In this document: one piece after another, positions 7,714-15,917 of the stretch
How the letters are laid out: every line of letters begins with the position of its first letter
How positions within the stretch are numbered: position 1 is the stretch's first letter
Source of the DNA: Woeseiaceae bacterium
GTDB taxonomy: Bacteria; Pseudomonadota; Gammaproteobacteria; Steroidobacterales; Woeseiaceae
Assembly: GCA_028289545.1 (NCBI GenBank)
Contig: JANQPG010000001.1
Span: 45,206 to 109,205, forward strand
DNA length: 64,000 nt
Direction: 5' to 3'
The notes under the pieces: model-generated
Seen by the model: the letters and a program-made list of their open reading frames with translations, nothing else
What the model was told of the DNA's origin: nothing
The model's database searches: none
Program-made: the position numbers and the translations under genes

Positions 7714-8742
7714 CTAATGGCCAATGGTCCGTCGCCACTCGTCGATGACTTGCATATTGCCGAGGCTATCATCCCAACTCATGCCGGGTGCCGCGAACTC
7801 CTGTTGTCCCGCCGCGATGGCCCGCGCCGTCGCTTCAACCTCGAAATCGTATAGGCCACGTCCGCTGCTGTCGACGGCTACTGAGTAATTGCCGCCGTGG
7901 ATCGGAAAGACGTCGATGCGCGCCGTCCCGCCGTCGAGCCCGCCGCAGAACCAGAAATCCTGAATCTCCAGGCGACCTCGGGAACCGAACACCCGCAGTT
8001 TGTTGTCCAGCTGTAGAGAGATCGCACAGGAAAGCTCTGCGAGAATATTCGCCGGGAAACGCAGTAAGGCCGAAGCCCGTTCGTCCACGCCGGTTGCGCC
8101 GATGTAGGCCATGCCCCGGGTCTCGAGCGGTTCGACGAAGCGGGTTCCGTTCGATACACCCGCAATCAGGCGCGCCATGGACACGGGATACACGCCGAGA
8201 TCGAGAATGCCGCCGCCGCCGAGCTCTACATCGTACAGACGGCGATTTGCCTCGTCCCGTTCGACGGCGAACGCAAAGCTGGACTTGATAAACGCAACGT
8301 CGCCAATCGCTCCGCTCTCGAGGATCTCGATCAGCTTCTGCGTCTGAGGGTGAAGGCGATACATGAACGCTTCTCCCATGAACGTGCCGTTCCGCCGGGC
8401 GGCGGCGAACATGTCTTCAGCATCGGGGCGGCACATGCTGATAGGTTTTTCGCACAGCACGTGTTTGCCGGCATCCGCTGCCCTGATGCTCCATTCCGCG
8501 TGGAACGGATGCGGTGTCGCAATGTAGACGACGTCGACCTCCTCGTCCTCGAGTATCGCGTCGTATCCGGTATGCACTCGGGCACCCGGAAAATACGCAG
8601 CGAGTTCCTTGTGATCGGGTTGTCGGCTGGCGACAGCGACGAGTGTGTTCGATTCACAGCGGCCAATGGCATCTGCAACACGTCGGGCGATACGGCCTGG
8701 ACCGATAATGCCCCAGCGCAGCGAACCGCGTAGGTCCGTCAA
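7714..8742 (-). CDS. Gfo/Idh/MocA family NAD(P)-dependent oxidoreductase
   Basis: A 342-residue soluble two-domain oxidoreductase. The Rossmann domain starts WGIIGPGRIARRV, and the family motif CEKPI carries the catalytic Lys. The C-terminal alpha/beta domain (about 130-330) binds substrate, usually a sugar, cyclitol or glycoside. No export signal is present, unlike the paralogue at 47943. It is the first gene of a minus-strand operon with the CobW-like and PhyH-like genes. Its start faces the enolase-superfamily gene across a 172-bp gap holding operator site C, so both directions may be controlled by the same regulator. Confidence 0.9.
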   Translation of the reverse strand: MTDLRGSLRWGIIGPGRIARRVADAIGRCESNTLVAVASRQPDHKELAAYFPGARVHTGYDAILEDEEVDVVYIATPHPFHAEWSIRAADAGKHVLCEKPISMCRPDAEDMFAAARRNGTFMGEAFMYRLHPQTQKLIEILESGAIGDVAFIKSSFAFAVERDEANRRLYDVELGGGGILDLGVYPVSMARLIAGVSNGTRFVEPLETRGMAYIGATGVDERASALLRFPANILAELSCAISLQLDNKLRVFGSRGRLEIQDFWFCGGLDGGTARIDVFPIHGGNYSVAVDSSGRGLYDFEVEATARAIAAGQQEFAAPGMSWDDSLGNMQVIDEWRRTIGH

Positions 8743-8836
8743 GTCCTCGTCCCCCGCGCGATAACACAGCTACGGTACTCGCGTCCGTATCCCTTGTGCG
8801 ACATCTTTCCTTACGTCCGGTAGTTTGAAATCAGTA

Positions 8837-8871
8837 TTGAATCACAAAGTGTGATCAAATATTGTTATACT
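8837..8871 (+). promoter_or_regulatory. Promoter with TGTGATCAAA operator (site C)
   Basis: TGTGATCAAA (8850-8859) differs from the palindrome of sites A, B and D at one base and keeps the upstream CACAAA context. TTGAAT (8837-8842) with TATTGT (8860-8865) at 17-bp spacing would put the operator in the spacer, as at sites A and D; TATACT at 8866 is an alternative -10. It lies in the gap between divergent genes and could govern both. Confidence 0.6.
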
Positions 8872-8914
8872 TCTGCCAGGCGGCGTCAAATTTCGAAAGC
8901 GCTCGGGGGACGCA

Positions 8915-10072
8915 ATGAAAATCACAAACTGCGAAGTTTACGAAGTGGCGCTGCCGAATCGGCGCCACCATACCTGGGCCAGCAAAATGGTTGCGCCCAT
9001 TGGCAATCACCTGATTGTCCGGATGGATACGGACGAAGGTATCAGCGGCTGGGGTGAGGCGCCTGCCGGCATTACCTGGGGCGGTGCGTTCGGGCGTTAT
9101 TCCGGGGAGTCGCCGCGTACGGTGCGAGTCGTGCTGGAGAACCACCTGATCGATGCGGTCAAGGGCCTCGACCCGAGAGCCATGGCGACGTTGCACGATA
9201 CGATGGACAGAGCGGTCAAAGGCAATCCCTACGCAAAAGCCGCGATCGACATGGCCGCCTACGATATCGCCGGAAAGGCGGCCAACGTGCCGGTGCACAC
9301 GCTGCTCGGCGGTCAGTTCCGCGATCGCATCGAGGTGGCGCATTCGCTTGGCATCATGCCGATAGAGAAATGTGTCGACGAAGCGGCCCAGGCTGTGGAA
9401 GAGGGCGCCAAGACCCTGAAGTGTAAGACAGGGCTTGATTCGGAGCGCGATGTCGAGGTCGTGCATGAGCTGCGCAAGCGCCTGGGCGACGACGTCAAGA
9501 TTCGCGTCGATGGTAATGAGGGTTATGCGGATGTCTGGGAGGCCATTCGCGTCACACGCCGCCAGGAGCAGTACGACATCCTGCTGTGCGAACAGCCGGT
9601 CATGGGGACGGCGCCACTGGCGCGCGTTGCGGAGCGCATCGACTGTCCCGTCATGGCTGATGAGTCGGCGTGGACCGTGCACGACATACTCGAGCTGGTT
9701 GAACACAACGCGGCGGCGTGCTTCTCTTGTTACGTGACAAAGCCGGGCGGTTTGTACCGCGCAGTCCAGCAGGCCGATATTGCCCATGCGCTGGGGATGT
9801 TCAGCGATATCGGCGGTTCGATAGAATCCGGTATCGGATGCGCGGCCAATCTGCATCTCGGTGCAGCTATTCCGATCGCAACCCTGCCGAGCGTGTGCCC
9901 GGTTGCCAAGCCGGAGGGTGCAGAAGGACCCGATATCGCCGGGATCTACTATCTCGACGACCTCGTTACGGAGCCGTTTCGCTTCGAAGATGGCTGTGTG
10001 CTCGTACCGGAAGGTCCCGGGCTGGGGATCGACGTAGACGAAGAGAAGCTCAGGAAGTACGCCGTAGCATGA
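8915..10072 (+). CDS. Enolase-superfamily enzyme (muconate-lactonizing/mandelate racemase family)
   Basis: A 385-residue two-domain enolase-superfamily enzyme, which abstracts a proton next to a carboxylate and stabilises the enolate on Mg2+. The KxK pair Lys169/Lys171 (LKCKTG), metal ligands Asp199 (RVDGNEGY), Glu226 (CEQPV) and Asp249/Glu250 (ADES), and a further Lys276 (VTKPGG) opposite the KxK indicate the muconate-lactonizing subgroup (cycloisomerases, dipeptide epimerases, N-succinylamino-acid racemases) rather than sugar-acid dehydratases. It is the first gene of a five-gene operon under operator site C; its stop overlaps the start of the opine-dehydrogenase-like gene (ATGA). Reaction unknown; racemisation or cycloisomerisation of an amino-acid-derived carboxylate fits the neighbours. 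Confidence 0.9.
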   Translation: MKITNCEVYEVALPNRRHHTWASKMVAPIGNHLIVRMDTDEGISGWGEAPAGITWGGAFGRYSGESPRTVRVVLENHLIDAVKGLDPRAMATLHDTMDRAVKGNPYAKAAIDMAAYDIAGKAANVPVHTLLGGQFRDRIEVAHSLGIMPIEKCVDEAAQAVEEGAKTLKCKTGLDSERDVEVVHELRKRLGDDVKIRVDGNEGYADVWEAIRVTRRQEQYDILLCEQPVMGTAPLARVAERIDCPVMADESAWTVHDILELVEHNAAACFSCYVTKPGGLYRAVQQADIAHALGMFSDIGGSIESGIGCAANLHLGAAIPIATLPSVCPVAKPEGAEGPDIAGIYYLDDLVTEPFRFEDGCVLVPEGPGLGIDVDEEKLRKYAVA

Positions 10073-11151
10073 AGATTGCCGTATTGGGCGCCGGTGCCGG
10101 CGGTGCATCGGCGGTTGCCGAACTGTCGGATAACGGGCACACCACGAGATTGTGGAGCCGCTCCGCCGATACCCTCAAGCCTTTCGTCGACGCATCCGGC
10201 ATCAACTACCAGGGTGTTCTGGGGAGCGGCAAGGCGGCCCCCGAAACGATCTCCGCCGATCTCGAGGCAGTGTTGAACGGCGCCGATGGTGTCCTGGTGT
10301 GTTTGCCAACCCTGGCGCATGCAGGGCTTGCGGCGTTGCTGGCCGACATCGAAGCCAACTCACTGCCTGTGGTCCTGAATCCCGGTCATACCGGGGGTGT
10401 GTTTGCCTTTCGCAAGGTGTTCGCCGACCGGGGGCTGGCGCCGCCTCCCACAGCCGAGTTCTCCACGCTGACTTACGTTGCGCGCATGACATCCGCGGAT
10501 ACCGTCAACACTACCGGTGCCGCCAGCCACGTCTGGGTGTCGGCGTTGGCCGGCGACGAATCCGCGCTCGAGCTTGCACAGGCGCTGTATCCCGCCGCGA
10601 AGCCTGCCCGCAACGTGTTGGCAACGGCGTTGGCAAACGTCAATATGGTGCTGCATCCGCCCGGCGCCATTCTGGGCGCCTCGTGGGTGGAGGCGACAAA
10701 CGGCGACTTTACGTTTTATGTTCAGGGTTTGTCCGGGGGTGTCGGGCGGGTCATGGAGGCGTTGGACTCGGAGCGCTTGGCCGTGGCGTCAGCGTTCGAT
10801 TTGGATCTGCCCGATCTGTTTACCGAAATGCAGGCGATCGGCACGATCGATACGGCGGCCGACGGCACTGCAGGTCTGGCTGCCGCTGTACGTGATGGAA
10901 CGGCCAACCGCAACATCAAGGCACCCGGCTCGCTGGCCCATCGCTACTACGTGGAGGATTTTTTCTACGGCGTGCGGCCGTTTCTTGCGCTGGCCCGGAT
11001 CGCCCGTGTCGATGTGCCCGTAGCCAGGAGCTTGATGACGCTGGCAGAAACGATGGTCGATCCGGACGGGCAGATAGAAGGCCGATCGGCGGCTGCGATG
11101 GGTATCGCCGGCATTGACAAAAATGGATTGCTGGAACTGGTCGGACCTTAG
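10069..11151 (+). CDS. NAD/NADP octopine/nopaline dehydrogenase family protein
   Basis: A 360-residue protein with N-terminal Rossmann motif VLGAGAGGASAV and a C-terminal helical opine-dehydrogenase domain starting at NVNMVLHPPGAIL, the conserved NxxxHPP stretch of octopine/nopaline dehydrogenases. In this family His and the following Pro residues line the substrate site. Opine dehydrogenases reversibly couple an amino acid to a 2-oxo acid by reductive amination; in a catabolic operon the oxidative, opine-cleaving direction is more likely. ATG 10069 overlaps the previous stop by four bases, so translation is coupled. Tandem location with a dipicolinate-synthase-like protein is unusual. Confidence 0.87.
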   Translation: MKIAVLGAGAGGASAVAELSDNGHTTRLWSRSADTLKPFVDASGINYQGVLGSGKAAPETISADLEAVLNGADGVLVCLPTLAHAGLAALLADIEANSLPVVLNPGHTGGVFAFRKVFADRGLAPPPTAEFSTLTYVARMTSADTVNTTGAASHVWVSALAGDESALELAQALYPAAKPARNVLATALANVNMVLHPPGAILGASWVEATNGDFTFYVQGLSGGVGRVMEALDSERLAVASAFDLDLPDLFTEMQAIGTIDTAADGTAGLAAAVRDGTANRNIKAPGSLAHRYYVEDFFYGVRPFLALARIARVDVPVARSLMTLAETMVDPDGQIEGRSAAAMGIAGIDKNGLLELVGP

Positions 11152-11158
11152 GAAAACT

Positions 11159-12064
11159 ATGCACACGAAAATCGATTCACCGGAGCTATGGGCCGGACTC
11201 GAGCTTTCGATCGTCGGCGGTGACGAACGAGAGCAGGAGATCGCGCGGCTTGCGGTCGAGGCAGGCGCAAACGTGCGCACCTTTGCGTTCCCGATGGGCG
11301 AGGAAGGAATCGCCGGAACCACGAGGTGCGATAGCGTAGAGGCTGCACTCGATCAGGCCAAGGTCGTGCTGTTTCCGATTCCCGGTATCGCAATGGACCA
11401 CAGTATCTTTGCCACCGAGAAGATCATCCCGACGGCGGACATGCTGAGCCACATGACTGACGACGGGCACATTATCCTCGGCAAGGCCGATGAGAACCTG
11501 CAAACGGCTGCCGGCGCAAACAACATTACGCTGCACGAGTACGAACACGATCAGGAGTTAATGCTGCTACGCGCCCCGGCCATTGTGGAGGGTGCACTGC
11601 AAATAGCCATTGAACTCAGCGAGGTGACGATTCACAACGCCCGTCTTTGTGTGGTCGGACAAGGCAATATCGGAACCGTGCTGACTCGCACTTTAATAGC
11701 GCTCGGTGCCAGGGTGACCGTTGCGGCGCGAAACCCCGTGCAGCGGGCGGCTGCCTATACGATGGGTGCGGACACCATCTCGATCGACGAACTCACCGAC
11801 AATGCATCGGGGTTCGACATGATCCTTTCGACCGTGCCGGCGCCGATCGTCACGCCGCAGGTGATTGACAGGCTGCCCCGCCATGCGCTGGTCATGGACC
11901 TGTCGGCACCCCCTGGCGGCTGCGACCTCGACTACGCAAAGCAATCGGGTCGCGCTGCCGTCTGGGCGCGCGCGCTCGGCCGGCGCGCACCGATTACGGT
12001 CGGTCAGAGTCAGTGGTTCGGCGTTTCGAAAATCATCAACGATATTCTCGGGGCGGGAAGTTAG
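11159..12064 (+). CDS. DpaA/SpoVFA-like protein (dipicolinate synthase subunit A family)
   Basis: A 301-residue protein resembling the A subunit of dipicolinate synthase of spore formers. The N-terminal domain starts with LSIVGGDEREQEIARLAVEA, matching the family's IGGDxRQ start. The second domain is a Rossmann fold with VVGQGNIGTVLTRTLIALGA, followed by DLSAPPGGCDLDYAKQSG, corresponding to the family DLASxPGGTDFxYAxxxG. In Bacillus this subunit oxidises the dihydro-precursor to pyridine-2,6-dicarboxylate. No B subunit (flavoprotein) gene is near, and nothing else suggests sporulation, so a role in catabolism of a related cyclic imino acid is more plausible. ATG 11159 follows AGGA; its TAG overlaps the next GTG start. 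Confidence 0.8.
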   Translation: MHTKIDSPELWAGLELSIVGGDEREQEIARLAVEAGANVRTFAFPMGEEGIAGTTRCDSVEAALDQAKVVLFPIPGIAMDHSIFATEKIIPTADMLSHMTDDGHIILGKADENLQTAAGANNITLHEYEHDQELMLLRAPAIVEGALQIAIELSEVTIHNARLCVVGQGNIGTVLTRTLIALGARVTVAARNPVQRAAAYTMGADTISIDELTDNASGFDMILSTVPAPIVTPQVIDRLPRHALVMDLSAPPGGCDLDYAKQSGRAAVWARALGRRAPITVGQSQWFGVSKIINDILGAGS

Positions 12065-13419
12065 TGCAGGCCGATCTCGTTATTCGCAATGCGCATGTCG
12101 TCGATCACACCGGCGAGTTCCACGGCGGCGTTGCCGTCGTCGGCGGCAAGATCGTCATGACAGGCAAGGACTCGACGTTACCGTCGGCGAAGCGCACGAT
12201 CGACGCAGAAGGCCGGAGCCTGATGCCAGGGGTTGTCGATACGCACTGCCACCTCGGCGTTGCCTATCCTTACGAGGAAGACATGCGTACCGAGACCGCG
12301 CAGGCGGCGCGCGGCGGCATTACGACGATTTTCCTGTATATCCGTAACAAGCTGGGCTCGTATCTGCCTTTCTACGATGAACGTCGTGCGCTGGGCGAGG
12401 CAAATGCCTGCATCGATTTTGGTTTTCACTTCGGCATCCAGATGGAGGACCACATTCGGGAAATCCCGCAGATCGTCGAGCACACGGGTGTGCAGTCGTT
12501 CAAGTTGTATTTCGGCTACGAGCCCGATAACCCGATTGGCATCGTCCCCGCCAACGACGGTTGGGTCTATGCGACGATGATGCAGGTCAGGAACCTGCCG
12601 AAGGGTGTCGTTTCGGTGCATTGCGAGAACACGGAGATTGCCCGCTGGATCAAGCAACAGGTCTACGCCACCGGGCGGCAGGACCTCGGGGCATACACCG
12701 AGTCACGGCCGAGCTTCTGCGAGGTCGAGACCATCAAGCGCATGATCTTCCTCGCGGAGCGGACCGGTTGCTCCTTGCAACTCGTGCATACGTCCGTCGG
12801 CGCGGGACCGGATCTTGCGGCCGAGGCACGAGCAAAAGGTCTCGATGTCACCGTCGAAACCTGCCCGCACTACCTGACCCGCACCTGCTACGACGAAGAC
12901 CTCGATATGACCGCCAAGATATCGCCGCCGCTCAGGGACGAAGAGCAGAAGGAGTGGCTCTGGCGCGGGGTCCTGGCCGGCAAGGTCAATTCGATTGGTA
13001 GCGATCACGTGCCGTTCCTGCCAAAAAAGGCGGAAGACCTGTGGACGGAGTTCCCTGGCGTCGTCAGTTTTCCGTGGGAACTCCCCTTGTTGATTACACA
13101 CGGCGTCATCAACCGGGGTATGTCGCTCAAGGACCTGGTCAGGATCAATTCCTACGGGCCCTGCAGACGTTTCGGATTTTATCCCCGTAAAGGTTCGCTG
13201 GAGCCCGGCACCGACGCAGACCTGGTTCTGGTCGACCTGGACGAAGAGCGTGAAGTCGTTCACGAAGGCCATGGCACCTGTATCTACGAAGGTATGATGC
13301 TCAAGGGATGGCCGGTACTGACCGTTAGCAATGGCCGGGTCGTTTTCGAGAATGGTGAAGTCGACGATTCGAGTTACGGCAAAGGCAGCTGCGTCACCCG
13401 CCCCGACGGCGAGGCATGA
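12064..13419 (+). CDS. Hydantoinase/dihydropyrimidinase-like cyclic amidohydrolase
   Basis: A 451-residue amidohydrolase that should open a cyclic amide ring. The full binuclear zinc set is visible: His61 and His63 (DTHCHLG), carboxylated Lys147 (SFKLYFGY), His186 (VSVHCEN), His in LQLVHTS and Asp in GSDHVPF, all with the spacing of D-hydantoinases. The C-terminal beta-sandwich residues (GTDADLVLVDLDEE) are typical. The GTG start at 12064 overlaps the previous TAG and has GGGGCGGGAAG upstream; an upstream in-frame ATG at 12013 would lie deep inside the DpaA-like gene. The substrate could be a hydantoin, dihydropyrimidine or other lactam, perhaps the product of the neighbouring dehydrogenases. 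Confidence 0.88.
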   Translation: MQADLVIRNAHVVDHTGEFHGGVAVVGGKIVMTGKDSTLPSAKRTIDAEGRSLMPGVVDTHCHLGVAYPYEEDMRTETAQAARGGITTIFLYIRNKLGSYLPFYDERRALGEANACIDFGFHFGIQMEDHIREIPQIVEHTGVQSFKLYFGYEPDNPIGIVPANDGWVYATMMQVRNLPKGVVSVHCENTEIARWIKQQVYATGRQDLGAYTESRPSFCEVETIKRMIFLAERTGCSLQLVHTSVGAGPDLAAEARAKGLDVTVETCPHYLTRTCYDEDLDMTAKISPPLRDEEQKEWLWRGVLAGKVNSIGSDHVPFLPKKAEDLWTEFPGVVSFPWELPLLITHGVINRGMSLKDLVRINSYGPCRRFGFYPRKGSLEPGTDADLVLVDLDEEREVVHEGHGTCIYEGMMLKGWPVLTVSNGRVVFENGEVDDSSYGKGSCVTRPDGEA

Positions 13420-13438
13420 GGACAATCGAGGTTCTGCA

Positions 13439-14623
13439 ATGACAGCGGACGCCGCCAAACCCGGTAGTGTCGGCGAAGACGGGTCGCTGGAGCTTCGCAA
13501 CGTGGTCTTTGCGGGTTCGAACGAGGTCTTCAACATTCGGATCGAAGACGGGCACATTGCCGCCATCAGCCCTTCGGGTGACGCGGCCGAGTACTTGTGT
13601 ATCCCGCCACTGGCCGACCTGCACGTTCACGCCAATCGCGCTTTCACGCGGCCCGAGCTGCGGCCGAGAGGGCTCGAAGATGCCGTACGAAACGTCGCGC
13701 GGGTGTTCGACGCGTTTTCCGAGGAGGACTATCGGCGACATGCGGGATTGCTCATCGGAGCCGCCTATCGCCATGGGACAACTCGAATACGCACCCACGC
13801 CGACATCGACGCGTCGCTTGAGCTCGAGGCCGTTGCGGGCAGTCTGCGAGCCGGCGAAGAATGGTCGGATCGCGTGGACGTTCAGGTCGTCGCTTTTGCG
13901 GCATCGAATTGCGACCCTGCGACGGCTGACGGCCGCGAGGTTTTGCGGAGTGCAATCCGGCTGGGTGCGCACTACCTGGGCGCAGCACCGGCGTTTTGTG
14001 CCGATCAAGCGGCGAGCATCGACGGTATTCTGGATCTGGCACTGGAGTTGTCGGTGCCGGTCGATCTGCATCTTGACGAACATTTGGATCCGCGCCGGTG
14101 TTTCAGCGAGTACCTCGCATCGGCAGTCATCGAGCGGGGCCTCGAGGGGCGGGTGACGCTGAGTCACGCCTGCGCGGTCTCGTCGTTGACAAAAGGCGAT
14201 CGCAGCCGCGTTATCGACAAACTCGCCGAGGCGGAGATTACCGTCATCGCCTTGCCTCGCACGAATTTGTATCTGCAAGATGCCGGCGAACACACCCCGA
14301 CCTTGCGGGGCATTGCGCCGGTCAGGGAAATGGTGGCGGCGGGGATACAAGTCCGCCTGGCCAGCGACAACGTGCAGGACGCGTTCTACCCGTACGGAGA
14401 TGCCGATCTCCTGGGCGTTGCCATGGACGGGATTCTCGCGGCCCGGCTCGACGAGCCGCGGGCGCTGGTTTTCGCCGTATGCGATGGCCGTCATGCGTTT
14501 AGCGAGGGTGATAGCGTCGACATGGTGCTGCTGCCCGGCACCCGTTTCGATGACGTGCTTGCCGACTTGCCGGCTCAACGCTGGCTGGTTCGGTCCGGAG
14601 TGGTCACCCGCGCCGGCGACTGA
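13439..14623 (+). CDS. Cytosine deaminase-like amidohydrolase
   Basis: A 394-residue amidohydrolase of the cytosine deaminase (CodA) group. The first zinc motif is LHVHANRAFT, followed by DLHLDEHLDP, VTLSHACAVSSL and the characteristic LASDNVQDAFYPYGDADLL near the C-terminus, where the Asp is the catalytic base. The family deaminates cytosine, creatinine, isoguanine or related cyclic amidines, or hydrolyses triazine-type rings. ATG 13439 follows a CGAGG ribosome site, 19 bp after the hydantoinase stop. Deaminase plus hydantoinase recalls the creatinine-deaminase/N-methylhydantoinase route, but that assignment is only an analogy. Confidence 0.87.
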   Translation: MTADAAKPGSVGEDGSLELRNVVFAGSNEVFNIRIEDGHIAAISPSGDAAEYLCIPPLADLHVHANRAFTRPELRPRGLEDAVRNVARVFDAFSEEDYRRHAGLLIGAAYRHGTTRIRTHADIDASLELEAVAGSLRAGEEWSDRVDVQVVAFAASNCDPATADGREVLRSAIRLGAHYLGAAPAFCADQAASIDGILDLALELSVPVDLHLDEHLDPRRCFSEYLASAVIERGLEGRVTLSHACAVSSLTKGDRSRVIDKLAEAEITVIALPRTNLYLQDAGEHTPTLRGIAPVREMVAAGIQVRLASDNVQDAFYPYGDADLLGVAMDGILAARLDEPRALVFAVCDGRHAFSEGDSVDMVLLPGTRFDDVLADLPAQRWLVRSGVVTRAGD

Positions 14624-14703
14624 GCGTTATCATCTGCCTGCATTGCTCCATCGCACCACATAGGTACTGCGCTAACACATTTAGCGCCAGCGGCCTAAAA
14701 TGC

Positions 14704-14732
14704 TTGCCAAAAGTGTGATCACAATTTATGAT
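14704..14732 (+). promoter_or_regulatory. Promoter with TGTGATCACA operator (site D)
   Basis: The best-defined promoter of the set: TTGCCA (14704-14709), exactly 17 bp, then TATGAT (14727-14732), with the perfect palindrome TGTGATCACA (14714-14723) centred in the spacer. An ATG at 14728 lies inside the -10 and is therefore not the gene start. Confidence 0.8.
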
Positions 14733-14784
14733 CATAAGTTGGTATCGAGACCGGCTTGCCCGCAAGCTGTGCAGAAAGGGAGAT

Positions 14785-15900
14785 ATGCGCGAAGAAATCG
14801 TCAAACGGCTGCGGAAGCACATGGCGACCACCGGGTTGGATGCGGTGATCTGCCTGTCTCCGGAGAACTTCGCTTACGTCAGTGGGTTTGTCGTGCCGTC
14901 GCAGCCGCTGATGCGATGGCGGCACGCGGCGGTTGTCGTGCCAGCCAGTGGAGCGCCTGCGTATTTTGCCGTGGACATGGAGGAGTCGACAGTTGCGGCC
15001 AGGGCTAATGGCGCAACGCTGAGATCCTGGGGAGAATTCACGGAGAGCGCCATGCAGGTCCTGGCCGACCTGTTGCGGGAAATGGGATTGGACAGAGCGA
15101 GAATGGGCGTGGAGTTGGACTACCTGCCCGCTGGCGATCATGCCGAACTTCAATCCAACCTGCCGTCGGCAACCTTCGAGCCGATTGAGCAGGATCTCGC
15201 GCGCCTCCGGCAGATCAAGACCGACGACGAGATCGAGCTGATGCGGCGTCTCTCGAGGCTGGCGGACGAGTCGATCGCAAACGCGCTCGCCGCCGTGCAC
15301 CCGGGCGACACGGAAATGGACATTGCCGGCGGCCTGACCCGCAATATCTACGGCCTGGGGGCCAGCGATTTCAAGCTCATGATCGTGGCGACCGGCGAGC
15401 GCAGTGTGTACCCGAACGTCGGGCCGACGATGCGGAAGCTGCAAAACAGGGATATCTGCAGGGTAGAGATTTTCTCCGTGATCAACGGGTATCATGCGGG
15501 CGTGTGCAGGACGGCCCGGGTCGTCGAATCGCCTCCGCATGCTGACGAAATCTGGAAGAATCTAGTCGAGTGCAAGTATCGGGTACTGGAGATGATCAAG
15601 CCGGGCGCCAGCACAAGGCGGATCTACGAAGCGTTCATCCAGCACCTGGGCAAGCTCGATTTGCCACCGATTTCGTTTGTCGGGCACGGCATTGGGCTTC
15701 ACCTGCACGAGGAGCCTTATCTCGGCATGTACTCCGACGGCCCGCTCGAGGCCGGTATGGTGCTGGGCATCGAGCCGCTCGTTTACGACTCCGGTTACGG
15801 TTTCGGTATGCAGAATAAGGACATCGTCCTCGTCACGGAGTCCGGCTCGGAGCTGTTGTCAGACGTGACGAACACGGATGAGCTCATCACCGTTCACTAG
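14785..15900 (+). CDS. M24-family protein lacking metal ligands (creatinase/ectoine hydrolase type)
   Basis: A 371-residue protein with the pita-bread fold of Xaa-Pro peptidases and creatinase: a creatinase N-domain (1-140) and a C-terminal catalytic domain. The His and two Glu of the family are kept (GHGIGLHLHEEPYL, GIEPLV, VLVTESG). However, the two metal-binding Asp positions read Glu (RVEIFS) and Gly/Val (YHAGVCRTA), and the usual early His is Asn (YPNVGPT). Loss of metal ligands is known from creatinase and ectoine hydrolase (DoeA/EutD), which cleave non-peptide C-N bonds, so such a reaction is likelier than peptide cleavage. ATG 14785 has an ideal AAGGGAG. It is the first gene under operator site D. 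Confidence 0.85.
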   Translation: MREEIVKRLRKHMATTGLDAVICLSPENFAYVSGFVVPSQPLMRWRHAAVVVPASGAPAYFAVDMEESTVAARANGATLRSWGEFTESAMQVLADLLREMGLDRARMGVELDYLPAGDHAELQSNLPSATFEPIEQDLARLRQIKTDDEIELMRRLSRLADESIANALAAVHPGDTEMDIAGGLTRNIYGLGASDFKLMIVATGERSVYPNVGPTMRKLQNRDICRVEIFSVINGYHAGVCRTARVVESPPHADEIWKNLVECKYRVLEMIKPGASTRRIYEAFIQHLGKLDLPPISFVGHGIGLHLHEEPYLGMYSDGPLEAGMVLGIEPLVYDSGYGFGMQNKDIVLVTESGSELLSDVTNTDELITVH

Positions 15901-15917
15901 AAAACAGATACCCTGAC

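Noticed and set aside
8855..10108. Minus-strand frame opposite the enolase-superfamily gene
   Set aside because: No domain signal, and it covers operator site C; the plus-strand gene has all catalytic residues.
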